From NCBI GenBank assembly GCA_026388655.1, contig JAPLJI010000071.1:1-37315 (forward strand): a DNA stretch of 37,315 bases. The letters are read 5' to 3'. Positions 1 to 7,138 of this stretch are shown here, one piece after another; position 1 is the stretch's first letter; every line of letters begins with the position of its first letter. The notes beneath the pieces were generated by a model. The model did no database searches. It was not told where the DNA came from and saw only the letters and a program-made list of their open reading frames with translations. The position numbers and the translations under genes are program-made. The stretch comes from Pseudomonadota bacterium. Its GTDB lineage: Bacteria; Desulfobacterota; JAPLJL01.

Positions 1-35
1 ATTAAAAGGCAAAAGTGCAACTAAGGAGGAAGGAA

Positions 36-1184
36 ATGCAAAGAAGGGTCGCAATCGTCGGGTACGCCCAATCCGAGTACCAGTTCAATGTGCCCCGCAC
101 CCGGGAGGACCAGGTCTTCGACGTGGTGAAGGCCGCCCTCCGGCACGCCGGGATTCTCCGGGAGGAAGTAGACAGCGTGGTCACAGCCTCTTCCGACTTC
201 CTGGACGGGAGAACCATCTCCAATGTCTTCCTTTCCATGGCCGTGGGCGCCTACCAGAAAGATGAGTCCAAGGTCGAGGAGGACGGCACGGGGGCCCTGC
301 TATACGGGCTGATGCGGATCCTGGCGGGGACGCATGACGTGGTTACCATCGAGGCGCATACCCTGGCCTCCACCATTAATCCCCACCAGATTCTATTTTA
401 CTCTTTGGATCCTCTCTTCGACCGGCAGGTGGGCTTGATGAATGACATCGCCGCCTCGGCCATCCAGGCCCGAATGTACATGAAGAAATACTCCGTTCCC
501 GAGGAAGCCGTGGCCATGGTTTCGGTCAAGAACCTGGCCAATGCCGCACTAAATCCCCTCACCCACCGGAAAATGCCGGACCTGACCGTGGAAGAGGTTC
601 TGAATTCCAAGCTTTATTACGAGCCCATCCGGGAACTCATGATCCCGCCCATTACCGACGGGGTTTGCGCCCTGATCCTCGCCTCCGAGGAAAAGGCACG
701 GGAAATCACGGACCGCCCGGTCTGGATCGAAGGGGTCGGTACTTACCAGGATTCTTATCTACGAGACAGAGACCTGACCCGGTTCGAATCCCTGGGTAAA
801 GCCGCGGCCAAGGCCTACGAAATGGCCGGGATCAAGGATCCCTACCGGGAAATTAATGTTTTCGAGGTTTCGGAAAAATTCGCCCACGAGGAGCTGATGA
901 TTTACGAAGCCCTCGGGCTCGCCCGGGAAGGACACGGCCAATCCCTGATCGAAAAAGGCCTGACCAACCGGGAAGGAGAGATTCCGGTCAACCCGAGCGG
1001 CGGGGCGCTGTCCGCCGATCCCATCTGCGCCACCGGCCTGACCCGGGTCATCGAGGCGGCCCGGCAGATCCGCGGTGATGCAGGCGGCTGCCAAATCCCT
1101 TACGTGGAACGGGCCTTGGCCCACGGACAATTCGGAATCTGTGCCCAGAAAAACACGGTTTTCATTTTAGGAGGTGACCAATAA
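36..1184 (+). CDS. Thiolase-fold protein without catalytic cysteine (SCP2-thiolase-like), first of tandem pair
   Basis: A 382-residue thiolase-superfamily protein of the SCP2/lipid-transfer type, recognised from the N-terminal strand (RRVAIVGYAQSEY), the domain-linking block ILASEEKAREITD and the segment KAYEMAGIKDP, both shared almost verbatim with the thiolase-like protein at 24242-25453. The ATG at 36 is chosen over a GTG at 15 because AAGGAGGA sits just upstream. Catalytic positions are abnormal: the nucleophile position is occupied by Asp83 (context EEDGTGALLY), the usual H/N-(D/E)-A/C-F motif reads SEKF, and the GHP-x-GATG histidine loop reads ADPICATG. Normal Claisen thiolysis is therefore unlikely. 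It overlaps the next gene by one base (TAATG) and lies in an operon with two DUF35 proteins, so it probably forms a thiolase-fold/DUF35 complex. Substrate and reaction are unknown; a retro-aldolase or structural subunit are options. Confidence 0.85.
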   Translation: MQRRVAIVGYAQSEYQFNVPRTREDQVFDVVKAALRHAGILREEVDSVVTASSDFLDGRTISNVFLSMAVGAYQKDESKVEEDGTGALLYGLMRILAGTHDVVTIEAHTLASTINPHQILFYSLDPLFDRQVGLMNDIAASAIQARMYMKKYSVPEEAVAMVSVKNLANAALNPLTHRKMPDLTVEEVLNSKLYYEPIRELMIPPITDGVCALILASEEKAREITDRPVWIEGVGTYQDSYLRDRDLTRFESLGKAAAKAYEMAGIKDPYREINVFEVSEKFAHEELMIYEALGLAREGHGQSLIEKGLTNREGEIPVNPSGGALSADPICATGLTRVIEAARQIRGDAGGCQIPYVERALAHGQFGICAQKNTVFILGGDQ

Positions 1185-2434
1185 TGCTGAGAAACGCTGC
1201 AATCATCGGATGCGGCCAGACCAAGCATTCCGGCCGGCGCCGGGATGTAAACCAGGCCGAACTGGTTTCGGAAGCGGTTCACAATGCCCTCGAAGATGCC
1301 CAGGTTTCCCTTAAGGAAGTGAATGCCTTAGTGGTAGGGAACATGCAGGGCTTTGGAGGGGTGGCTAATCCCGACCTCTGGATTGGGGACTGGATCGGAG
1401 CCCCGGGGAAACCGGTCCTGCGGATCGCCACCGGCGGAACCACCGGCGGCTCGGTCGGCCAGGGGGGATTCTACTCGGTAATGTCCGGGCTCTACGACAT
1501 CGTCGTAGCCACCGCTTGGGAAAAACACTCCGACAGCAAGGAAGCCGGGGCTACCACCGGTCTGCTCCACGTGGCCCTCGCCAACTTCTTCCACGCCTTC
1601 GGCTACGGTCTCTCGATGAAAAATCTCCTGGCCACCTCGGCGGTCGGAGCCGCCGCCGGCGTGGCCGCCTACCAGGCCCGATTCTACATGCACCGTTCCG
1701 GCTGCCGGTCCGAGCATTTTGACATGGTGGCCGCCAAGGCCAGGAGAAACGCGGCCAGGAACAAATACGCCCATCTCCAATGGCCGAACTGCACCCCCGA
1801 GGATATCCACAAGACCGAGCTGATCGTCGATCCCTTCCGTTACGGTCATGTCTGCCCGGCGAGCGACGGCGCCTCGGCGATCGTGATCGCCTGCGAGGAC
1901 ATCGCGCTCAAGAAGTGCAAGCGCCCGGCCTGGGTCAAGGGCCTGGCTTCTTATTCCGACGAGGAAACCCAGATGCAGAGCGAAAGCGGCGGCGGGGTCG
2001 GCGTGCTCGATCCCTCCGAGCAGATGGGCGCCCGGCTGTCGGCGATGAAAGCCTATCAGCAGGCCGGGATCAAGGACCCCAAACAAGAGATAGACGTAGC
2101 CGAGATCTACCAGCCCTTCCCCAGCCAGGAGCTCCTTTTCTCCGAGAAGCTCGGGCTCTTCGACGAAGGAAAAGCCTGGATCGCCATGGAGAAGGGCGAA
2201 ACCGAGATCAATGGGAGGATGCCCTGCGATCCCTCGGGCGGGGTGAACGCGACCAACGCGATCGGTTCCTCCGCCCTCCAGCGCATCCTGGAAGCCGGCT
2301 TGCAGGTGATGGGAAAAGCCGAAGACCACCAGGTGCCGAAGAAAGTCCGGAACGCCGTGGCCCACGGCTGGGGCGGCGTCACCAATTACATTACGGTTAC
2401 GGTTCTGGGCGAAACCCCCGCCCCCAGGAGGTAG
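1184..2434 (+). CDS. Thiolase-fold protein without catalytic cysteine, second of tandem pair
   Basis: A 416-residue SCP2-thiolase-like protein. The N-terminus (RNAAIIGCGQTKHS), the glycine-rich ATGGTTGGS segment and the C-terminal AHGWGG/VTVLGE block mark the thiolase fold. The residue aligned with the nucleophilic Cys is Gly85. The HDAF-type motif reads YQPF and the GHP histidine loop reads NATNAIGSSA, so all canonical catalytic residues are replaced. The start codon overlaps the TAA of the previous gene and is preceded by GGAGGTGA. The tandem arrangement with another catalytically altered thiolase-fold protein suggests a heteromeric enzyme with the downstream DUF35 proteins. In characterised systems, BbsAB (benzoylsuccinyl-CoA thiolase) and Ltp2-ChsH2 (steroid aldolase), a thiolase-fold subunit needs its DUF35 partner. 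Which reaction is catalysed here cannot be read from sequence. Confidence 0.85.
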   Translation: MLRNAAIIGCGQTKHSGRRRDVNQAELVSEAVHNALEDAQVSLKEVNALVVGNMQGFGGVANPDLWIGDWIGAPGKPVLRIATGGTTGGSVGQGGFYSVMSGLYDIVVATAWEKHSDSKEAGATTGLLHVALANFFHAFGYGLSMKNLLATSAVGAAAGVAAYQARFYMHRSGCRSEHFDMVAAKARRNAARNKYAHLQWPNCTPEDIHKTELIVDPFRYGHVCPASDGASAIVIACEDIALKKCKRPAWVKGLASYSDEETQMQSESGGGVGVLDPSEQMGARLSAMKAYQQAGIKDPKQEIDVAEIYQPFPSQELLFSEKLGLFDEGKAWIAMEKGETEINGRMPCDPSGGVNATNAIGSSALQRILEAGLQVMGKAEDHQVPKKVRNAVAHGWGGVTNYITVTVLGETPAPRR

Positions 2435-2438
2435 GACC

Positions 2439-2948
2439 ATGGCATACCTTAAAGACCAAAGACGCGAGACCATGATGGTGGAAGGCTCCTGGAACATCGG
2501 GGCTTATCGTTATAAAGGCTCCACCCAGCTCCAGGAATACGTGGACGGCTTGAAGGAGAAAAAACTCATCGGCTCCCTCTGCCCGGGCTGCGGCAAGGTG
2601 ATCGTCCAGCCCCGGAACATCTGCGGGCGCTGTCACCGGAGGATGGACAAAAGGATGGTGGTGAGCCACAAAGGCACCATTACCTGCTTCGTAATCAGCC
2701 CCCCGATTGAGAAAGGCAAGTATAAGATCATCGGGATGGATCCGGTCGAGGCCGGGGTAATCCAGGAAGGCGCCATCCTGGTCCCGGTTTTTGTCCGCTT
2801 CGACGGCGCGGATTCCAACATCAACACCATCCTGCTTAACTGCCCCCCGGAGAAGGTTCATATCGGCATGCGGGTGAAAGCGGTCTTCGTGGAGAACCCC
2901 GAGGGCAAGCTCAGCGACCTGGAAGGGGTAGAGCCCCTCAAGGAATAA
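2439..2948 (+). CDS. DUF35 zinc-ribbon/OB-fold protein, partner of thiolase-fold proteins
   Basis: A 169-residue DUF35 protein: a helical N-terminal part, a rubredoxin-like zinc ribbon with four cysteines at 48, 51, 62 and 65 (CPGC, then CGRC), and a C-terminal OB-fold. Family members bind the CoA moiety and form obligate complexes with thiolase-fold enzymes. The ATG at 2439 lies 4 bases after the preceding stop behind AGGAGG; a later ATG at 2472 would remove only the first 11 residues. Translation is probably coupled to the preceding gene. Nothing is missing from the metal site. Its position directly behind two thiolase-fold genes strongly supports a subunit role. Confidence 0.9.
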   Translation: MAYLKDQRRETMMVEGSWNIGAYRYKGSTQLQEYVDGLKEKKLIGSLCPGCGKVIVQPRNICGRCHRRMDKRMVVSHKGTITCFVISPPIEKGKYKIIGMDPVEAGVIQEGAILVPVFVRFDGADSNINTILLNCPPEKVHIGMRVKAVFVENPEGKLSDLEGVEPLKE

Positions 2949-3005
2949 CCGGGGTGACAGTTTCGGAAACTTTCAAAAGCTGACAAATACCGAGAGGAGA
3001 CACCA

Positions 3006-3482
3006 ATGACGGCGGAAAAAATCCAGGCGGTCGAGACCAACACCCTGCCCTATGCAGCCGGGTTTTGCTGGTCCACCGGTTTTTTAATGGAGAAATTCAT
3101 CAAGTCGCTGGCCAAGAAGGAAATTTGGGCCGCCAAGTGCCCGCGGTGCGGTTATACTTATGTCCCGCCCCGGAACCGCTGCGGCCAGTGCGATGCCAAG
3201 ATCGAAGAAAAAGACCTGACCAAGCTCTCGGGCAAGGGAATCCTGGTCGGGTTCACCAAAGCCTATGTCCAGCTGGACGGCTCGGGGAATTTCCAGGATC
3301 TGGATGAACCCCAATATATCGGCGCGATCAGGCTTGAGGGCGCGGATTCCACCATCTTCATGCCGATTGCCGATATTGAGCCCCAAGACATCAAGGAGGG
3401 AATCAAGGTCCAGGTGAAATGGCAGGACCAGCCCCAAGGAGCTATTTCAGATATCCAATACTTCACTCACTACGAAGGATAA
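3006..3482 (+). CDS. Second DUF35 zinc-ribbon/OB-fold protein
   Basis: A 158-residue DUF35 paralogue with zinc-ribbon cysteines at 45, 48, 59 and 62 (CPRC and CGQC) followed by an OB-fold with the family-typical GKGILVGFT and IRLEGADST segments. It starts 57 bases after the previous gene behind GAGGAGA and ends the operon just before a hairpin terminator. Two DUF35 genes following two thiolase-fold genes suggest either two parallel complexes or one heterotetramer with a 2+2 stoichiometry; the sequence does not separate these. It probably acts in the cytoplasm as a CoA-binding partner subunit. Confidence 0.9.
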   Translation: MTAEKIQAVETNTLPYAAGFCWSTGFLMEKFIKSLAKKEIWAAKCPRCGYTYVPPRNRCGQCDAKIEEKDLTKLSGKGILVGFTKAYVQLDGSGNFQDLDEPQYIGAIRLEGADSTIFMPIADIEPQDIKEGIKVQVKWQDQPQGAISDIQYFTHYEG

Positions 3483-3531
3483 TAATAAACAAGGGTTCGA
3501 GGGTTCCAGTTTTTGAAGATTTTAGTTTGCC

Positions 3532-3556
3532 CCGAACGACTGTTCGGAGCTTTTTT
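3532..3556 (+). terminator. Rho-independent terminator of the thiolase/DUF35 operon
   Basis: CCGAAC (3532-3537), loop GACT, GTTCGG (3542-3547), then AGC and six Ts (3551-3556). It lies about 50 bases after the last operon gene, in the right orientation. Confidence 0.7.
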
Positions 3557-3630
3557 GGGGGAGGAATACGCAGCTAAGGGTTCCTAGCTTTCCAGCCACC
3601 TAACCACCCAGCAACCTATCCACCGAAAAC

Positions 3631-3652
3631 GCAGGCTAATGTCTGCGGCTAC
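3631..3652 (+). repeat. Interspersed GCAGGCT...GCGGCTAC element, copy 1
   Basis: GCAGGCTAATGTCTGCGGCT with AC following. A near-identical copy in the same orientation is at 18803-18824 (GCAGGCTAAAGCCTGCGGCT). The core is an imperfect palindrome. Function unknown. Confidence 0.6.
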
Positions 3653-3683
3653 CTGTTCCTGGTCACTGGCTCCCTACTTTATT

Positions 3684-3718
3684 AATCCGCAATCCGCATT
3701 CCGAATTCCGCATTTACG
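3684..3718. repeat. Heptanucleotide tandem repeat (AATCCGC family), 5 units
   Basis: Five 7-bp units: AATCCGC, AATCCGC, ATTCCGA, ATTCCGC, ATTTACG. The array ends at the stop codon (3720) of the lipoprotein gene on the minus strand. The same unit family recurs at 16720-16747. Confidence 0.75.
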
Positions 3719-3719
3719 T

Positions 3720-4271
3720 TTACGGACACCGCGTATCGGTATTCTGCAAACCCTGGATAAATTGATCGTTTGCCGGAAAAGGATCACAACCATGATTTTG
3801 GCCGCAGACAAAATCCCACTGCGGCGCCGCCTTGGAATGACAATCGAAACAATTCATTTTGGCAAAATTTCTCGTCTCTGCCTTTCCGCGGGTGATGATG
3901 GTGGTAGTGGTACCGGTTATCGCCAGGGCGAAAAATTCCCAGTCGTTGGTTTCTGGGCTCCATCCCTTGATTCGTTTTACCATAGCTTCCATCGGCAGCA
4001 ACTGAATGATCGTGCCGGGCGGGAAAGTTCCCCCGTTGGGCGAGTTAGCCACCTTCAGGGTTTCAGCCAGGTTATCCGCCCCTAATTTGTTGGTAAGGTA
4101 GTAGGGCGCAATATATTCCCAGTTCTTGATGCACTCGAAATCCGAGGCCTGCATATCCAGGTCCTGGTTGATGATTTTATTCTGGCTCCCTCCGCCGCAC
4201 CCCGCTCCTAAAACTACGGCAAAAAATAACAGGAAAAAAGCAAAACCATACGATTTTTTCCCTCTGGCCAT
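3720..4271 (-). CDS. Monoheme c-type lipoprotein, cytochrome P460-like
   Basis: A 183-residue exported protein. The start at 4271 is chosen because AAAGGAGAGGGG precedes it and it gives a clean lipoprotein signal: basic start, hydrophobic core FAFFLLFFAVV and lipobox LGAG-Cys25. A single heme-attachment motif CFDCH (Cys141, Cys144, His145) lies near the C-terminus after the segment WEFFALAITG, an arrangement reminiscent of the cytochrome P460 family. Two further cysteines (156, 162) follow. Expected location is the membrane-anchored periplasmic side, with electron transfer or a small-molecule redox role. The P460 assignment rests on overall pattern only. The gene stands alone and its 3' end abuts a heptamer repeat, so the last few residues may be repeat-derived. 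Confidence 0.7.
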   Translation of the reverse strand: MARGKKSYGFAFFLLFFAVVLGAGCGGGSQNKIINQDLDMQASDFECIKNWEYIAPYYLTNKLGADNLAETLKVANSPNGGTFPPGTIIQLLPMEAMVKRIKGWSPETNDWEFFALAITGTTTTIITRGKAETRNFAKMNCFDCHSKAAPQWDFVCGQNHGCDPFPANDQFIQGLQNTDTRCP

Positions 4272-4394
4272 CTTTCTCCCCCTCTCCTTTATTGAAAAAT
4301 TCAATTGAAGGTTAGAAGTAATTATACAGTATTGCCGTCTTTCGGCCAATAGAATTCGCAAAGACGGAACACGGGGTTGTGCCGCCGCGAAGGC

Positions 4395-6176
4395 TCAACC
4401 GATGAAGCTTCTTCGCGGGTCGAGAAGACGAAGCGTCAGCACCTCATCCAAGGTCGGCGGTTCAATGGCTTCGAGGTTCGAAGCCACCTGGAGATTCCAT
4501 CCGCAGGTTTCCTTGATTTTCCGGACGAGTTCCTCCCCCTTTTCCCCCTCTTTCCCCTGGAAGTATCCGGCCAGTTTCAGTTCTTCCTTTACCGATTCCC
4601 TGCGGTATACCCCCATGTTGGTGATCAGGGTCTTGACCCTCACCCCGGGACCGGTAATATACGGCACCTTTTCCACCAGCCGGTTCAGGCCCTGGTTGCA
4701 GATCAGGATCACCTCTTCCGCCGTGCTCATCACATCATTAGCACCGCCGGAACCCACCAGGTAATATACATCGGGAATCTTGGTGGAATTGATATTCCCC
4801 AGCCGGTCCACCTGTCCCGCTCCCAGGACCCCCAGGCACCGGCTGTTGGGATTGGCCACCAGCAGCCCCAGGGAGGTGAAAGAATCCATCGCCATTTTCA
4901 CGGTGGGAAACGTCCCGTAATTAAACAAAAACGGGCTTCCCGGCCGGGGGGCATAACCGAGCAGACCGATCTCGGCGATCAGGTCCACGGGAACCCCCTG
5001 ACGCTTCAGGTGATAATAAGCCATCCAGGAGGACAGCGTGGAGGCTCCGATCCCGGCCAGAACGGACTTGAACCCGTGTTTTTTCACCTTTTCCATGATG
5101 ATCCGGGTGGAAGCCACGGTCAGTTGCTCGTTCTCGGTGCACTCCTTCGTCAGCGGAAGTTTTTCCGAAAAAGTCTCCAGTTCGTACCTCCAGGCATCGG
5201 GATGGCCGAGTCCCCGGAGTTTGAGCAGATGGTCGGATCCCAGTTTCTTTAAATAACCCTCGTGACTCCCGGGGCCCAGGATCCATTCCTCAATCCATTT
5301 CGAGAAGGTTTCGCGTTTCTGGGTGGCCTCCCGGAAATTAATGATGAAGTCGTAATCCTCCGCGTAGCTGTCAAACTCGGGAACTCCCAGGTTGACCATC
5401 CCGCCCGGGTGTCCGCCGAAAGGCGCTTCGGCCACCCCGCGGACATACATCCCCGGCAGGCGCACCAGGTGTGAATACCGCCGGATAAAATCCGAATCCA
5501 CGATTTTCTCCACGGTCACGATGGTGCCCTTCCGGGCGGCGAACGCTCCCCAAATCCCCTCCGAGTACGGAGGGGCCAGAATGGTATTCCCCGCCCGGTC
5601 GGCCGCCCAGCCGTGGACCAGGACGATATCCGGGACCAGGGCCTTGACCAATCCGACTTTTTCCCCGCTCTGGCCGAATGGGTCTTCTATCTCCGCGTAA
5701 CTATCATGGTTCTCCTCCGCCATTGAGCTGCCTCCGATTGACCGGATGGGAATAAAAGGAACCCCCATGGCTCCCGCCAGCAGCATTTCCGAAAGGGCCA
5801 GGATCGACCAGTTCTCGAACTCCACAGACTTCTCGAGATAAGCACGCTGGAAGAGCTTGCTGGGCCCTGGGGTGGGATAGACATCCCCCGCGAAGGTGGT
5901 GATCAGTTTCTTCAGCATATTGAAATGGATCATGCAGAAGGCGTGCCCGAGCGAACCCAGGGTCACGAAGGTAAACTTGGGATCCTTATTGTAAAACTGC
6001 CGGATGATCTCGTTGGCCGAGGCAAACGGCAAAAGATGGGTAGTCAAAGCGTGGATGGTCATCCCCGGTTCCACGCACCTGGCCACGATGGATTTGAGGT
6101 CCCCCACCTTGTCCGGACCTTCGTTGGCGTCAACCCGGAAGGTTTCGTTTATTATTTTTTCAAACCTCGGATCCAT
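4395..6176 (-). CDS. Fused class I CoA-transferase (alpha + beta domains in one chain)
   Basis: A 593-residue protein carrying both halves of a family I (glutaconate/3-oxoacid-type) CoA-transferase. The alpha half covers roughly residues 1-290 (blocks VEFENWS and GVPFIPIRSIGGSS) and the beta half residues 340-593 (SVLAGIGASTLSSW, GVLGAGQVDRLGN, YLVGSGGANDV). Glu402 in LIAEIGLLGY occupies the region of the catalytic glutamate of class I transferases, so CoA transfer between acyl-CoA and a carboxylic acid is plausible. GGAGGAAT precedes the ATG. Many relatives are two-gene enzymes, so this is a natural fusion. IpdAB, a hydrolase that opens a steroid ring, shares the fold and is an alternative. 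The acid substrate is unknown; nearby thiolase-fold and beta-oxidation genes suggest activation of a catabolic acid. Confidence 0.85.
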   Translation of the reverse strand: MDPRFEKIINETFRVDANEGPDKVGDLKSIVARCVEPGMTIHALTTHLLPFASANEIIRQFYNKDPKFTFVTLGSLGHAFCMIHFNMLKKLITTFAGDVYPTPGPSKLFQRAYLEKSVEFENWSILALSEMLLAGAMGVPFIPIRSIGGSSMAEENHDSYAEIEDPFGQSGEKVGLVKALVPDIVLVHGWAADRAGNTILAPPYSEGIWGAFAARKGTIVTVEKIVDSDFIRRYSHLVRLPGMYVRGVAEAPFGGHPGGMVNLGVPEFDSYAEDYDFIINFREATQKRETFSKWIEEWILGPGSHEGYLKKLGSDHLLKLRGLGHPDAWRYELETFSEKLPLTKECTENEQLTVASTRIIMEKVKKHGFKSVLAGIGASTLSSWMAYYHLKRQGVPVDLIAEIGLLGYAPRPGSPFLFNYGTFPTVKMAMDSFTSLGLLVANPNSRCLGVLGAGQVDRLGNINSTKIPDVYYLVGSGGANDVMSTAEEVILICNQGLNRLVEKVPYITGPGVRVKTLITNMGVYRRESVKEELKLAGYFQGKEGEKGEELVRKIKETCGWNLQVASNLEAIEPPTLDEVLTLRLLDPRRSFIG

Positions 6177-6248
6177 TCTTATTCCTCCCCAACTCCATCA
6201 AATTTCAGCCACCAAATCCCAATCACCAAACTAATTACAAATTAAGGA

Positions 6249-6366
6249 TGTCATCCTGAGCCATCAGGCGAAGGATCTCGGTTTGTTCAAGATAATAAAC
6301 CTTGCCGTGAGCAAAGCGAATCTATCCGCGAAGAATATTAGATCCTTCACTCCGTTCAGGATGACA
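6249..6366. repeat. Palindromic-ended interspersed element (TGTCATCCTGA family), copy 1
   Basis: An element of 118 bp with inverted ends: TGTCATCCTGA (6249-6259) and TCAGGATGACA (6356-6366), plus the inner pair GAAGGATCT and AGATCCTTC. It sits between coaE and the CoA-transferase gene. A related copy is at 30312-30433, and a degenerate piece is at about 10563-10616. The size and ends resemble a MITE or REP-type element; there is no coding capacity. Confidence 0.65.
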
Positions 6367-6418
6367 AGAAGAGAAAGATTGGAAATGAAGAAAAACAAGA
6401 CTTTTATCTCCTCCCAAT

Positions 6419-7015
6419 TCACTCTTTCATTAACGCACTGATTACTTTCTCAACCTGCGCCCTGGTTTCATCCAGGCTGCCGGAGTTGTCGATCACGAAC
6501 TCCGCCCTCCGGGCTTTTTCTTCAGGGTCCATCTGCGCTTGCATCCGGGCCTGGGACTCGGAAGCGGAAAAACCGTCCCGCTCCGACAATCTCCGCAGGC
6601 AGACCCCCTGCGGGCATTTCACCGTGATCACCGGGTGGATCCAGGAATCCATCCCGGTTTCAAAAAGCAGGGGAATCTCCAGGAAAAGCATCTCGGTTCC
6701 CGCGGAACGGTATCCCTCGATTTTTTCCAGGAGGAGCCGGGAAATTTCCGGGTGGGTAATGGCTTCCAGGTCCTTCCGGGCTCCGGCGTCACCGAAAACC
6801 ACCGCCCCGAGTCTCCGCCTTCCAATCCGGCGGTCAGGGTCCAGGATATCCTTCCCAAAACGAGAAATGATCTTATCGTAAGCGGTTCTCCCCGGTTCGA
6901 TGATTTCATGAGCGAGTTCATCCAGATCGATCACCGGGAACCCCCGCTCTCGGATTATTCGGGAGACCATGCTTTTCCCGCTCCCGATCCCCCCGGTAAT
7001 TCCAATTATCTTCAC
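6419..7015 (-). CDS. coaE: Dephospho-CoA kinase
   Basis: This enzyme phosphorylates the 3'-hydroxyl of dephospho-CoA, the last step of coenzyme A synthesis, in the cytoplasm. The protein has 198 residues, the usual CoaE length. The P-loop GITGGIGSGKS is at residues 5-15, followed by VIDLDELAHEI, THPEI and the lid-side segment IPLLFETG. I chose the GTG at 7015 because it gives the standard start VKIIGITGG; the open frame runs on to an ATG at 7051, but those 12 residues match nothing in the family. No clear Shine-Dalgarno is seen at either start. It is upstream of, and possibly co-transcribed with, the CoA-transferase gene, separated by a repeat element. Confidence 0.93.
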   Translation of the reverse strand: MKIIGITGGIGSGKSMVSRIIRERGFPVIDLDELAHEIIEPGRTAYDKIISRFGKDILDPDRRIGRRRLGAVVFGDAGARKDLEAITHPEISRLLLEKIEGYRSAGTEMLFLEIPLLFETGMDSWIHPVITVKCPQGVCLRRLSERDGFSASESQARMQAQMDPEEKARRAEFVIDNSGSLDETRAQVEKVISALMKE

Positions 7016-7085
7016 GGCAATAATGTATGAATTAACCTGACCCCATGTCAACAGATTATGGTCTTTCTCTGATTGCGGGTTTAAA

Positions 7086-7115
7086 CTGAAAATTACTATT
7101 TTTTACATATACAAT
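7086..7115 (+). promoter_or_regulatory. Possible sigma70-type promoter for the DUF362 operon
   Basis: A TACAAT -10 (7110-7115) within TATACAAT, with a weak -35 CTGAAA (7086-7091) at 18-bp spacing. It lies in the divergent gap between coaE and the DUF362 gene, 24 bases before the start codon. Motif match only. Confidence 0.35.
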
Positions 7116-7138
7116 ACATCGTCCCAGGGGGTTAAGAA

